Shown piece by piece: positions 1 to 13,277 of a DNA stretch of 64,000 nucleotides; within the stretch, counting starts at the first letter, position 1; every line of letters begins with the position of its first letter. The DNA is from Cryptomeria japonica (Eukaryota; Streptophyta; Pinopsida; Cupressales; Cupressaceae). Below the pieces are notes generated by a model that was given only the letters and a program-made list of their open reading frames with translations, had not been told where the DNA came from and ran no database searches. The stretch lies in the NCBI RefSeq assembly GCF_030272615.1, contig NC_081411.1, positions 835,314,136 through 835,378,135 of the forward strand, in the 5' to 3' direction. The position numbers and the translations under genes were made by a program.

Positions 1-2
1 TT

Positions 3-1574
3 GCACTTGAATTTGGTAATGTAACTATCATTCCACCCAATACTTGTGCAGAATTAGTTGATGAAATCACTAAATATGGTATGTTGAAGAATATCCAATT
101 TTATTATGAACATTTAGATAATGATGAATAGAGAGAAGTAAAGGAAGCAGTTTTGTTGTATTTGGATATTTATAAGAAAGCTTTGTTAGAAATTGAAAAC
201 CAAATACCAGCACAGTTATATGACATATTAGATGTTAGAAGATTATTAGCAATGGAAGAGAACGAGCATATAAAGATTCAGGAGTTGTTATCTGTTTGTG
301 TTTCCATTACTCCAAAGGAGATGGACAAGACACTTGAGGTTGTAGATAGAAAGATCTTTCACAACAAGCATAGAATAATTAGTCTTATGTTAGGTAGGGT
401 CAATCAGATAATCAAGGAGACCCACAAGGCATGGGTTAAGTTCTTTGAAGAAAACCATGGTTTTTATACTTCACTGGAACCTAAGACAGATACTGCAGAC
501 ATCTTGGTTGAAGGGAAAGGTAAAGGTATTGTGGGTACTTCACCCTCAATTTTGAAAAACATTAAGATAATAGATATAGAACCCCTAGTAGAGACTAATG
601 TACATGCAAATGTTGAGATATCGACAGAATCAGAAAGTGTAAAGATTGAAAATGTACAGGTTACTAATATTGAGGACAATAGTCCTTTGGATCAGAATGT
701 ACAGGATGAGGACATAGTTCCTAGGGAGGAACCGACAGTTACTAAGATTGCACCAAGTGGCGAAGCCACCGGTGCAAGTGAGGAAGCTTTAAAATTTAAA
801 CCATCAGAGGAGGAGAAAGGGGAATCTGACAGGGAACTGATAGTTAGTCCATCATTGTTGTCAATTGGCACCTCGCAGGTTGAAAAGAAAAGCATAACCA
901 AGATGAGTTCTACTGAACTCGTGATGATGGTTGCATAGAAAATGATGAAGGAAGGATCAATGGATAAAGGTGTTATTGATCAGTCTATCACTATCTTGCA
1001 TAGACTTGTCCCAGAGTGAAAATTTAACAAAGATGCGAGCCCATCCGATAAGCTTAAGGTAATCACAAAGCACATTTCGAAGAACTTTTAGTATTTTCAG
1101 CAGATATCAAACCGACAGGCATTGGAGATATTTACACAGCCTAAGAGAGGTACATTTGATCAAATGATTGAGTCAAAGAGAAAGGCGATTAATGATAAGT
1201 TGAAATTAATTGATAATTGATTGAGGCAGTATACTAATATTTATAGAGCATGTTGTAACATAGGTTTACTTACAACTGAGACAAATAAAAGGATTAAGGA
1301 TATTCAAGAAGAGATTGTAGGTATAGTTAATTCTTTTGATGGATCAAATTGTTTAACTACATCTATAGATGGTCAAATTTTGGTTTTGGAAGCCCAAGTT
1401 TTAGCTCTTGAGAGGGAAAAAGATAAAATCACGAGGAGAGCTCGCGGTCTTAGAGGATTGGTGAGTCCTCGGTTGGATTCATTAAGTGTACATAAGAAGG
1501 AATGTATAGATATGGTTGGTAAGCCCACACCCACAGAGCTAAATGAGAAAGAGTCATATGCTAAATGGACTTGA
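3..1574 (+). pseudogene. Accessory ORF remnant upstream of the 3' LTR of element E
   Basis: One reading frame runs from the window edge to 1574 and is broken by in-frame stops at 129, 936, 1017, 1089 and 1218, so it is a decayed protein of at least 520 codons, cut by the window edge. I do not recognise the family. The middle is rich in acidic, Ser and Thr residues. The end (about 1221-1480) is a heptad-like stretch rich in Leu, Glu, Lys and Arg that could form a coiled coil. It lies directly 5' of a polypurine tract and an LTR, the place where some plant LTR elements carry an extra ORF after pol. No protease, RT, RNase H or integrase motif is visible in it. Function unknown. Confidence 0.5.
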
Positions 1575-1901
1575 ATCTATTTCTGGCACTCTCAAATCAG
1601 GTTGGGATACCTATCTAGAGCTTTTGGAGAAGGCCTGTCTGAAAATTTTCAAATATATTCAGCTCCGGTAAGGTATTTTGGGACATTCTTGGTATAGTCT
1701 TTTATTCTTCGTCCCTGTTTCGGTATTTTTTTGGAGTTTTGATGGCATTGATGTCAAAGGGGGAGTATAGGTGAAAAATATTCTAGAGGTATGGAGTATT
1801 TTGTTTAGGGGGAGATATTCAGCTCAGGGGGAGCAGGCTTAGGATGAAACCGATAAATGGAAACCATGATCATTTTTCACATGAGTATTGCCATCAATGC
1901 C

Positions 1902-1912
1902 AAAGGGGGAGA
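1902..1912 (+). other. Polypurine tract of element E
   Basis: AAAGGGGGAGA lies one base before an LTR that begins TGTTGGC. The context CCATCAATGCCAAAGGGGGAGAT is closely matched on the minus strand beside the LTRs of A, B and J. This is the expected second-strand priming site of an LTR retrotransposon and fixes the orientation of E as plus. Confidence 0.75.
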
Positions 1913-1913
1913 T

Positions 1914-4664
1914 TGTTGGCAATTGACACTCAATTGGTTGGTTTCAATATGTTGTCATTGATAGCAACATGACAACTATTGGCATTGTGTTGTCATTGAT
2001 GTCAACTGGTATAGCATAAAGCAGTACAACTGGTATGGGAGAATAGTTGGTATGTTGTTAGTGTTACTGTGGATAGTGAAGCCACTAGGTAGGCATGTTG
2101 GGGTAACCGATTTACATATTAGTATTGGGAAGAAGGAACAAGTTTGTGAGTATGCATTTTGATGCTAAATAAGCATGATAAGGGAAGTGACCAGTGAGTG
2201 ATGTGAACCAGAAAGCATGACCGGTAGAGCTCACTGCGGTATGATCTAGTGAAAGGTTAGTAGTGCAACCGATATGCTAGTATGAGGTCAACTAACAGGA
2301 CTCCCACCGAAAAAGAGAAAGTGTTGATAGAGTGTGTGTTGCTTCAGCAAGCAAAGATGACATGTGGAAAAGGTACTTGGACATATGTCAAGTTGGAGAT
2401 GTATCCTCTCTTCAGTGTAGTCACATCATTACCGACAGGTGACATAGATCTTCCTCCATCGATGTTTAGTTGTTGATGTGCAGTTGTCTATTCCTCCTTT
2501 CCGGTAAATGGTAATACTTTGCCTATCCCACAACATACATGACATACATCATGACTCTTCAGGATAAGTTAGTCAGAGTAGGCAAAGGCAGGTGATTGGA
2601 TGCATAGACCGGATGACCAAAGTGGAAGATGAGGAAGCCTCTAGAGTTTGAGATCAGAGATGTGCACCGAAATAACATGAGAAGACATGATGTGCTACCA
2701 AGGCAGAGAAGGAAGAGTTAAGATGGTGAGTTTGCCTCCTTGGCAAACCAATTGAGAGGAGAACTAGTCAAATGAAAATGAGGCTCTGCAGTTGCACACA
2801 TGGAGTTACCGGTATGCAGATGGAAAGTGGTGTTGCCACAGATGCATAATGGATGGAGATAGTTGGCATGAAGATATTATGCACACTACTAGTATGAAGG
2901 TAGAAAAATGCAAATTGGTAAACGTACAAGGAGAATACTAACATATAGCCAAATATATAGAGAGACAAAGGTGAAGTGTTCTCAGTCTGATGGGGATGCA
3001 CCTAATGTGTCCTCCAAGAGTGCTGCTGAAATCCAACATGGTTGATGACCGGGCTGACAAGATCCATTGACACAAGGAAGGAGAAGGCAAGGAGGTTAAC
3101 CGGTAGGTAAAAAGGGACCGATAGTATGAAGCATACACCGGTTGTGTGATATTAGTCGGTGACCATGTTGGTTCGACATAGTGAGCTAAGGTGGATGTCG
3201 ATAAAGGTACTAAGAGAAGACATACCAGCAGGGTTACTAAAGAATCGGTAGGGTTAAATGTCTAGTAGGTGTGCACCAGTTGAGTGTTTGGTCAGTGATC
3301 CTATCTAAACTAACGCAGAGGTCTAAGCTGAGATGGATATCGACAGGGATGCCACGTGGAGCTAAAGTGGCAATCTTGCAAAGGTCGGTGAAGTGTTGTG
3401 ACGGTGAGGTTGTTGCAGAATTGGTTGACATTTAATATTGATTGTGACTGTTATGGGTCAAGTTGCAGAGGGGTTGCGGCTCGAGGCACGACGTATGAGA
3501 TCAGAACTGTGGAGTGCACTGATTGATGTAGGATGTCTGGATACATATCAAAGTAGGTGAAGTAAACTATCAAACCATTTATGACGATTGACCAAAAGAT
3601 GAGCCGACAGATTGCTAAAGATGGAAGGCATGCACTGGAAGGCACGATGTTGGCAGTGATGTACAGGCAATCATCTCTGAGACATGATTTGAGGAGATTT
3701 GATTGGATATGGTATGGCTCATTGGTCCAAGAAGAAACCCTAATCGCGCCAGTGTTCGAATTGGTGTTTTGGCAAGAAAACCTAGATATATGTATGCAGA
3801 CCAAAGACCAGGGTATGATGATGCTGCAGGCTGAATGTTGAAGTGTGGAGTGTGAAAAAACAACAAAGAACCAACCACCCAGTGACTTCATAAAAGATCA
3901 TATAAACTATGTGTTGGAGATGCAACTGGTGAGAGAGTACTAGCTGGTAAAGTCAAGGCCACAAGAAAAGAAGGATTTTAGCATGAATGCCAGATGAATG
4001 GTGAAGAAGAAAAGGTAGTGAACCGACAGTAAAAGATAGAAGTTGACAAGATAAAGGCGAACCGACATAGCAGAAATAGAGAAGGGGTAACCAATAGAGC
4101 AGAACCAGTAAGGCAACAACAAAAGAGTGTAGCAGAGAACATAAGACAAAGAGCTGTAGAGAGGCAGAGTGATAGGAAGAGGAAAGATCTGGTAAAGAAG
4201 AAAAGGAGTTATACCAGCAGGGTGAAGTGTATGCAGTGGTTGCAAGATTCACTTGTAACAGGTTATTACTTTTGTAATTAATGATATACATTGTAGATCA
4301 CTAAGTTGGTTCTCGGTGTTGTAGCTCCTTTGGGTTGGTGCCCATAAACTATCAGGGGTTGGTGCTCCTTGGGTTGGTGCCCTAAAATTGTAATACATTG
4401 ATTTTACTATGATGCTGAATTGGAGCAGTAATCTCCAACAACATTTCTCATCGATGTTTTTCCCATCTTGGGCTTTCCTCATATATACTGGTGTTATGGG
4501 ATGTGCCCTTGTGTATACATGCATTTGCATTATCTTAATTTATCTTACCAATAGACCCACTAGGTATTAGGATGATAATCGGTATTCACACATGGGGTAT
4601 ATAAAGAGAAAAAGATTTAGAACCACTGATTCACCCCCCTCTTAGTGGTGCATTGTGTCTAACA
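1914..4664 (+). mobile_element. 3' LTR of element E (about 2.75 kb)
   Basis: It begins TGTTGGCAATTG directly after the polypurine tract and ends TGTGTCTAACA, giving the TG...CA termini of an LTR. Near the end (4622-4649) it has ACCACT, a loop with a run of C, then AGTGGT: the U5 hairpin also seen in the LTRs of A, B and J. The internal sequence is non-coding; the short ORFs in it have no domain features. The length is large for a copia-type LTR and could hide an older nested insertion. The element's other LTR lies outside the window, so the pair and its target duplication cannot be checked. Confidence 0.6.
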
Positions 4665-5549
4665 ACAACATGACAACATGTTATGACTTCATATTTTTGT
4701 TTAGTAGTGTATCGGCACCGGCACTGACACCGGTAGGTTGGACGAAATTCTTTGGTTACCGGTAATACAGGCCAACATGGTTTATATTCAGGTTATCGGT
4801 ATTGGAGGTCGACATCATTTGGGAAGATCCGACATCAACAATTGTTTTTGATATTCATGTATTTATGTTATTGAGCCAACATGTATATTCATATTGTAAT
4901 TATCTTTGTAAGCCGACATAAGGCATGATGAATTTTAAAGGGTATATAGGTCAGTTGAATAGATCATTTTGTATATATGAAAGGATATGAATATGTAATA
5001 ATGTAATGGAGATGCGAAATATATGAGAGAAATCATGAATGTGAGGATATTTATGCAAGAGGATATTCTGGTAAGGGTTTAGGGTTTCAAACCGGAACAG
5101 ACAGAGCTTAACCAGAATTGCATTCAAGCATATAAGATTCTATCATTGCAGTTCAATCATTTCTCCAGATTGTAGTCTGGATTTGTATGTAGTCAGTGAG
5201 GCTCCTTTTGTGATTGAGTAGTGTGCTCTAGGCTGTAAGCCTTCCTGCAAGTGCAGGCCCCCTATATTTTATAATATCTCTTCAATGGCCAGTGGATTGA
5301 TATTGTGGGTCACAAATTCCACTGTGGTTTTTTATCTTTGAGGTTTTCCACGTATAATTCTCCATGTTATGGTACTCATTTGTGTGATTGGCTTATTGGT
5401 TGCTTTACTTCTTTCAATCTTATATGTACCGATATACCGGTTTGTGAATGCATGTTTTAATAAGGTTAAAATTGATCATTCTGGTAGAACATTGATTCAC
5501 CCCCCCCCCCCCCCCCCCCCCACTCTCTCAGTGTTCTTGGATTCCAACA
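4665..5549 (+). mobile_element. Partial LTR (P) of a related copia-type family
   Basis: The right end TTGGATTCCAACA and the upstream hairpin (5486-5537, AGAACATT pairing with AGTGTTCT) match the U5 layout of the other copia LTRs here. The stretch 5160-5260 (text such as GTAGTCAGTGAGGCTCC and CTCTAGGCTGTAAGCCTTCC) matches the U5 region of element A's LTR in reverse. The left end is not certain; the U3 start seems to be lost. A 22-base C run (5500-5521) sits in the hairpin loop. Confidence 0.5.
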
Positions 5550-6310
5550 TTGATATGTCCTCTTTGTAACTGGACTTCTCCATTCAATGTTCTAGCATAA
5601 GGAAAATTTTCTAGAATAGCAGGATTGTTTGTGTTTGTCATACTATAGAGGATTTGGAGCTGGACAGATGCATATTTGGATTTACCAAACATTTTTAGTC
5701 CATATAAAGAACTAAACACTCCCTAATAGTTTAATGAGCCATATTTTACTTTTGTACTTGACTTATCTCGAGCAACAACTGTAAGATTAGGGAAATAGGT
5801 GAAATAAACATGGTTCTTTGTTAATCTAGACAAACTTGACAATTGACAGCCATGATTGTAATCTACTTGCCTTCAATCACAGAGTGCTAAGTATGATACA
5901 TGCCTAATATTTTCAGGAACTAATGACCCAATAGTGACTTGAATGGCAACAAAATGAATAAAATTTACATCTTTAAGTTGTCTAATATATTCTATTTCTT
6001 CAACTGAAAAAATGGACAACATCTTGGTTTGGAATGTTTGTTGGGGATCATATTCTAATGTTACTCAACAATTTTCATGCGAGGCACAACAAAATGCTTA
6101 AATGTAGACCTTGAAATAAAATTTGCTTAAAGGATTTGGGTTCAAAGCACTCTTCTTATAGACAAATTCTACTTTTAACTGAGGGGGTTTATAGATGCTT
6201 ACTTGTTGTTCAATTGTATCTTTTGAAGTATTGATTTCTCGAATATCTTCTTCGATCATCAAGTCTCCAACCATTGGTTGGATGGGTGGAATATCGAATA
6301 ATCCTTCCAT
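5528..6310 (-). pseudogene. Movement-protein-like remnant (possible endogenous caulimovirid)
   Basis: The minus strand holds two open pieces (6310-6098 and 5719-5528) in the same frame, joined by a stretch with several stops, so it is a broken coding region of about 260 codons. The spacing and character of the hydrophobic and aromatic residues in the middle resemble the core of the 30K-type movement proteins of Caulimoviridae, which occur as fossils in many plant genomes. No reverse transcriptase, coat zinc finger or protease of such a virus is seen next to it. The assignment rests on pattern memory only; an unrelated degraded retrotransposon protein is the main alternative. It is not intact. 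Confidence 0.35.
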
Positions 6311-9290
6311 GCTTGCTTCATTGACACATTCAACATCATCTTGGGTAGCAAATCTCTAGAACTCAGCGATTTCCTTTAAAGAGTGAGAAGTTAGGATAAT
6401 CTAGAGACACTTACATGGATTTTACAAGAGAGATAAGTGGACTTTCAGAGTCACAAATGAACTGAGAAAAGAGGCTATTTAGTGGTTTTATTGTCTTAAA
6501 CCCTAGTTCTCAATTTTCCCCACATTACAGATATAAGGATTTTTTCACAGATAAATGATGTTATATATTGATTAATGATTTGTGTGTTTTTGTATTTTCA
6601 ATGTAAATAATTATGAGTTTTGTTAGATGCAAGTGCATACCATGTATTTGGGAGTTCATTTGTATGATGTGGTCAGTGATGTCAATTATATCGAGATAGA
6701 TTTCCATGCATACTAGTATATTATAGATGTATTATGTGGTGTGTGTATTTATTATCAATGGCTTTAACTTTTTTTTCTTCAATTACAATCCATGATTATT
6801 TTAATGCATATTGATGCTCTGCTAAATGGACAAGGTTAGCAAATGACAAACAACACAAGACACAAGAAATCGTTAGTGTTAGTCAATCAAAAACTAATCT
6901 AAACAGGCATATCAAAAGAGATACTAAAATCATGAAAGCATATTTAACTAAAGAAGCAAATATGATGAAGCATCTCCAAATACCTCCTAACATGCTCTTA
7001 GCTTCTTCTCCTTTGTTCCTCTCCTCTCCAAGTTCCAAAATAGTGTAGCTCTCAGCAGCTTTTTGCACTATGGATGCTTATGGAGGATTGAGATTTGGGT
7101 ATTTTGCTCAAAATGTAAAATGAAAAGCTAAAATACTAGATGCTATTAAAATGATTGATTTTAACTAAAATAACAAGATTTTAGTTTGCTATGCTAAATG
7201 CTCTCTAAAATGCCTATAGGTTAAATGCATACAAGTTTTCAGGATCTGGATTATGAAGAAATGGGCTCTATTTATAGGAAAAATGGAGCAATGGATGGTT
7301 GAGATTAAGTAATCTCAACAAGGGTCAGGATTGAATGATTTCAAATCCATGTGAGGGATTTCAACCCAATCCCAGGATGACAAGTGTTAATGTGAGATAG
7401 GTTGAGAGGAGAGGGAATAAGCATTAAATGCTTGACATGACTTTGGGAGTTAAAGTCAAGGTTAGTTGAATGAATAAACTCTTTATTCAAAGAATAAAGC
7501 TTTTATCCAATGGATAAACTCTTCTGCAAATGTAAAATTGAGAACAATAGCGCTAAAGTATCAATTTGCGAAGGTGCTAAATTGAGAACAAAAACGCAAG
7601 AGAATGACCTATGTGTCAATTAAAACATTCAAAAGTTAGTAGTCTTCAAAATGATTGCTCTTTAATTCATGTCAGGTTCACCAAATGATGTCATAGAAAT
7701 GGGGACAAGGCAACAACAAAGTTCAATGTTAATAAGTTAGTTTCAACCATAAAAACAAAACAAAGAACTAAAAACCATTCCAAACATATCAAAAGAGATT
7801 TCAAAAAGCATAAAAGAAGTTTAACAAAATAAAAGAAAGGAGAAGAGCCTCCCTAAGATGCTTCCATGATGCCTTTCGATACTTCTCCTTTGTTTCTCCC
7901 CTCTCCAAGTCCCAAATGAGTGTAGCTCTCAACTTTTAGCACTAGCCATGAATGCCATATGGAGATTCAAAATGGTTGAATATGATAAGCAAATGCTATG
8001 CAACTGTAGATAGTGATGCTATGAAAAAGCTCTATGCTAATACCAGTATAACAACAATACTCTAATGCTTCTTTCTTTGTTTGAGGAGAAGGGTTCTATT
8101 TATAGAAGAAATGGGGAAATGAAGGGTTAAGATTGAACAATCTTAACAAGGGTTAGGATTGAAAGATATTCAATCCATGTGAGACTTTCAACCCAATCCC
8201 ATGTTGACAAGTGTCACCATGAGGAGGCTTGAGAGGAGAGATAAAGAGCATTAAATGCTTGAGGGGACATGATGGTTACCATAGTCAAAGAAATAAATGC
8301 TTTGAAGAGACACATGGGTTACATGAGGGTTAAGTTAGGGGTCAAAGTCCTTAACCATGGGTGCAAGCGGAATTAGACATTAATGGTCATGTAAGAGCCA
8401 TAAGTGGTTTGGAAGACTTTAGAGGTTAATTTGTTGAACACACAAAGCATTAATTGCTTTTCAAAGACTTTGGAGTCTTTGAGAAGTGACTCCAATTTGC
8501 TTAGGAATGTGACAATATTTAGGGGATGGATTAGGCTAATTAGGAAGGGGTTAGAAGAATCTAGAAGGGGATTAGATTTTGCAAGTGGATTTGGTGGGTG
8601 AGGGAAAATAGGATTTTATTAAAATAAAAATTCATTTCTTCCAATAAATGTGTGCAAGTTGCATTTGTAGGAAAATGCAAGTGGGGGGGATAATGATTTA
8701 AATAAATGTTTTTATTTAATTTATTTAAAAGAGGAATGGGGGGATTTAATTAAATAAATAGATTTTATTTATTTAATTGATTTGAATTTGATTTAATGAA
8801 TTAATTAAAATAAATTGAATAATTTATTTAATTAATAGAAGAATGTTTGGGAATAAATTAATTAAATATTAATTTAATTAACTGATGGCTAGTGGATTTT
8901 TGAATCACATAAATAGCATTTATTTATTTAATTAAGCTGGACAGATTTGTGTGACTACACATATAATGAATGTAAAAGGAATGCGAATAAACCAATGGGA
9001 TTCAATTCAAAGATATTAATATGGGTGTTTTAATATAATCTTAATCTAGTCATAAAATAATTAAGATATATCTATTTGCTTACCAATATAGCCACATACC
9101 CAATCCTAGTCTGACCTTAGATAATTTTGTTAATACTCCATAAATGTTACACATGATGTTGTATTATATTTCAAGTGTTTACAAATGATTAATGTTTATT
9201 TGTACATGTGTTGAGTGTTTGAAAGTGTTTCAAAAAGTTCTTGAATAGATTTACATGTAAATGATATTTTTGGAGTATCTAAAAAGGTTA
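6311..9290. other. Non-genic repeat-derived DNA with a diverged duplication
   Basis: No supported gene. About 6870-7450 and 7720-8300 are two diverged direct copies: both contain CATATCAAAAGAGAT, a CTTCTCCTTTG...CTCTCCAAG block, GAGTGTAGCTCTCA or a close form, TCTATTTATAG, CAACCCAATCCCA and GCATTAAATGCTTGA. From about 8690 to 8950 the DNA is very AT-rich, with repeated ATTTAATTAAATAAAT-like words. This probably derives from old LTRs, but I could not define ends or duplications. Confidence 0.5.
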
Positions 9291-9299
9291 ATTTCATAT

Positions 9300-10340
9300 C
9301 ATTAGGTTTTAATTGGCTATGGATATGTCATTTAAGTTGGACATATATTGTCATTGATGTCAAAAGTGTGATGAAAAAAGAGTGTCAAGGAATTATCAAC
9401 AAGTTGTGGTCATTGATGTCAAGTATCTGGAAGAATACAATTACTTCTCATGTCATATTAGACCTATTTGTGGTGCATTTTGAGTTGTCCTAGTATTATG
9501 GATTGTTGTGGAGATGGAATTAGTTGAAACATGTCTATAATTTTTTTTTGCATCTATTCATGTTGGAAGAAGTGATATGAAAGTTTGATCCAAAATGTTT
9601 AAGGTGAGTTACCTAGATATTGAGCTTAGTCTAGTAACCTATTTTGATCAGCATGCTTCACAACAGAGAGTTATGTCCTATAGTTTAGAAGGAGGATATG
9701 TCCACACATAATTCATCATTATCTAGAGTTACTTAGTGTTGGTGTGTAGAGGTATGCATGTTTGAAGTGACATAAATGTTATTGTGCTAGGGAATTACCA
9801 ATTGTAAATTTAACATGATACGCCAGTAGTTTCTGGTGTCTGCCCCTCAAAGGTAGCATGCAAATGAACATTGGGATTAGATTAGGATACATTGGGAATA
9901 ATATGGTGTGCTATATCTTATAGAGTAGCATGTGGACTATTGGACCTAGCCTATTACACCTTTGGACATGTTTGGTTGAGGAGTAGTTTTGTGGCTGACT
10001 TGTAAATATTATTTCTATGTTTTGGGTTGACATATGATTGTAATTGTAATTGTAACACATAAATAGTTATCCTAGTTTCATTTATAAATTTACTTTTGAG
10101 GATGCAAGTTATTATCATGTAAATATGAGGGTGATGTCATGTCATTTTAATTTGCATGTGCTAATATCAAAATATCATACGCTATGTGTGAGAGCATTTG
10201 GAGGTTGATCAAATCTAGTGGAAGCTAATTGATTAGATATGAAGGTCCTCAAATTATATTTTTGTATTTTGGTAAGACTATTGTCTTACGCTCTGAGTTG
10301 TATTTTAGATATTTGTGTCTCTAGTTTGCAATATATTTTG
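9300..10340 (+). mobile_element. Probable degraded 5' LTR region of copia element D
   Basis: The stretch contains the phrase TTGTCATTGATGTCAA twice, a phrase that recurs near the U3 ends of the other copia LTRs here. It ends just before a degenerate initiator-Met primer-binding site and a copia-type gag. LTR ends and target duplication are not resolved, so the borders are approximate. Confidence 0.4.
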
Positions 10341-10348
10341 GATGGATA

Positions 10349-10360
10349 TGATATGAGATC
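10349..10360 (+). other. Degenerate primer-binding site of element D
   Basis: TGATATGAGATC matches the common plant copia site TGGTATCAGAGC at 9 of 12 positions and lies between the LTR-like stretch and the gag remnant. Weak on its own; the position supports it. Confidence 0.4.
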
Positions 10361-10369
10361 CCAAAAAGT

Positions 10370-11727
10370 CCCTCAATGAATCAGATTGGTAAGAAATTTT
10401 GTGAAAACAATGCCAAGGCTATGAATTCTATTATATGTGGTTTAAGTAATTCTAAGTATGTGAAAATTGTGCATTCCAAAACAACTAAGGATGTATGGGT
10501 CAAATTGCATACAATATACGAAGGAGATGAGAAGGTCATAGAAGTGAAACTTCAAACTTGTAGAGCTTAGTTTGAAAGCCTAAAGATGAAGAATGATGAA
10601 AAATGTGTAGCATTTATGCTTTGTGTTGATGAGATAGTTTGTTCTATTATAGAACTTGGTGAAGAACTAAAGGAAGCATTAATTGCAAATATGATACTTA
10701 GATCCCTATGACCAACATTTGATCCTAAGGTGGCTACAATTGAAGAAGATAAATATTTGAACAATTTGACTATAGATGAGTTGCATGGGTCCCTGACTGC
10801 TTATGAGATGATTTTTGACAATGACAAATCCTCAAGGAAGGAGGTTGCTTTCAAGGTGTCTAAGAAGAAATATGAGTTAGATTCTAATATGAATCTGATC
10901 TAAAAGAAGCAAACTTTGTCAAAATATTGCAAAGAGGTGCTAGTAAGTAAGGATAAGTTATCTTTCAAATGTTTCAATAGTGGTGAGACACGAAATTTTA
11001 TGGTTAAATATCCCTATAAAGATTCTAACAATGAAGATCAATAGAATGGGAAGAATCCTTTTAATAAGAAGAATTTTAATAAGAATCAAAAAAGTTTATT
11101 TGTAAATGAGGATAGTGGATCATCTAAAGAAGAAGAAGATCAAGGAACTTCCAGGAATGATGGTGAAAGAGCTCTATTCCTGGAAATGGAGAATCTTGTT
11201 GGCAATACCAGAATGAAGTCCAAAGATTATGATGATGATTAGGTTGATCTTGTTGAAGAGTTGCTTTATGTTGGTAAAGAGATAAATATATTAAATAAAA
11301 GGATTGTTGAAGAAGTGAATGTTATTGAAAATTTACTCAGAAAGTGTAAAAGGTAGAAAGAATAATCATTGAATTAAAGGTTGAAATAGAAGAAGCAAAA
11401 ACAATTGTAGTGTTGATAGAGAGACTGCTAAATAGAGAAAGGGATTGTAAAAGGATAGAGGTAGAAATTGTTGCCTTAAGAAAGGACCTTGACAAAGGAA
11501 ATAATCAATTAAAACTGAAATTTGGAAAGAGTACAAGATGTTGGATTATATTATTGGAAGTCAGAGGTCATTGCATATCAAAATCGACATTAGTTTTACT
11601 AAAGAACAAAATGAACAGAGTGTTGAACAATCTACGAAGACAATAGTAGTGAATCTAGAATAAAAAGGATCTAAAATTTTAAAGGCTAAACAAGTTGTGA
11701 CAACTGAACAGAGTAAAATGATGGATG
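10370..11727 (+). pseudogene. Copia gag remnant of element D, 5' part
   Basis: The plus strand encodes a copia-type Gag broken by several stops (for example at 10570 and near 10708, 10901 and 11041). Recognisable parts are the segment with VWVKLHTIYEGDEKV, typical of the UBN2-type gag fold, and near 10968 a decayed zinc knuckle starting CFNSGE in which later metal ligands are lost. Lys- and Glu-rich helical sequence follows. The coding sequence stops at 11727, where element A is inserted, and gag-type sequence with zinc knuckles resumes at 26029 on the other side of A. Confidence 0.65.
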
Positions 11728-12956
11728 TGTTAGACAACTCAGATAACCAGTGGACAACTGAGAGGGGGGGGTGAATTAGTTGTCAACAGATTATAGAACT
11801 TCAAGCATTAAAACCTTATTACCAGAATAGAAGATATAGCAGTTAAGCACAAATATAAGCCTTAGAACATTTACCAACCATGCACAAAAGATAACACCAA
11901 GATTTGTATGTGTAAAACCCGATAAAAGGAAAAACCACTGTGAGAAGCCTACCCACAGTCAGATAATACTTTTGCAGTAAGTATGTGATTACAAAAAGAG
12001 GGCCCCGCACATGTAGGAAGGCCAACAGCCTAGAGCGCACTGCTCATCATAAAAGGAGCCTCACTGACTACAAAAGTAATCCAGACTGTAATCCGGAAAG
12101 AAGAGTGAACTGCAAAAATAACATCTCCTATGCCTGAGTATAGTTCCAATTAAGCTCAATACTGGAGGTCTTAAACCTCTCTTACAAACCCAATTCGATC
12201 ACCTATTATCGACCACAACATTTGTATATGATTACAACCTTATTTGCACACAGATAATTGCATATCCCATAACCATAACTGTGACCACAATCTACAAAGA
12301 GATCTTACATGATATATATACCAACCCATGACCTAAACAATTAGGTCGGCCACCAAAAAGATAATACAATAAATTCACAACATAAACCCGCAATCCGATG
12401 ATCATCTAAGTCGGCGTGAGACTGAAACAATATGAACCAATCAATAAATCCAACCGGTAACACATCGGGAGCATCATCCAACACATTACATAAACCAGTC
12501 CATAACCTAACATAATAAGACCAGACCCAAAGTAGGTCGCCATAAACAAATCCAACACCACCAATCATCATGAAAACAAATAAGATAATCAACAACATCC
12601 CGCGAGCCATCTAGAAGCCGCGCCAACCCCACTTATCAAGTGAATAAAAATATATTTAACAAAGCTCTACCAGTAAAACCCTTATCGGTGACCAAAAGGC
12701 TTACTAGAATAAATGATAGCTTTCGAGTCATCAAATCCTGAACCAACAGATCATGATACGCATCTGAATAGCATGAATGACGGATCCAAACCAATTCCAC
12801 AAAACCAAAGCATACCAGAGCATACCGGATCAATATCATAATCTAATCACTCTATCGGAAGCTGGTAAACAACCAAAATAGCTAGTGTTGACATCAATGA
12901 CAAAACGTCAATGCAACACATAATCAATTCCTCCAAGTTTCCAACAATCTCCCCCT
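11728..12956 (-). repeat. 3' LTR of element A
   Basis: A 1229-bp LTR with TG...CA ends. At 11753-11784 it has the U5 hairpin GACAACT ... AGTTGTC with a G run in the loop as read on the plus strand. The other copy, after removal of N and one GACAT, is about 1210 bp and closely similar along its length, including the U5 stretch near 12000-12130. Confidence 0.85.
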
Positions 12957-12970
12957 TTGGCATTGATGAC
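12957..12970 (-). other. Polypurine tract of element A
   Basis: On the minus strand CCAAAGGGGGAGAT directly precedes the 3' LTR, as in elements E, B and J. Confidence 0.75.
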
Positions 12971-13277
12971 AACACTAGATGTGAAAAACATCCAAGTGCC
13001 AAGAAATGTCAAACAAGTCTCCCCCAATGGAAGGTAGCCAACAAACTCCCCTTGTGAATGATATCTTTGTTAGGCTCTGATCTCTCTCAGTTTTTCACAT
13101 GTATATCTCTCCCCCTTTGACATCAATGCCAAAATATGACATAAATATCAAAGATAAGTCATAAATCCTCTAAACCACACAACTGACTACTCCCCCTGAG
13201 TAGTAGCACCACCACATCAATTCGGAATGAATAATTGCTTTGTAAATACATACCAGATTGATGTCAATCAACATCAC

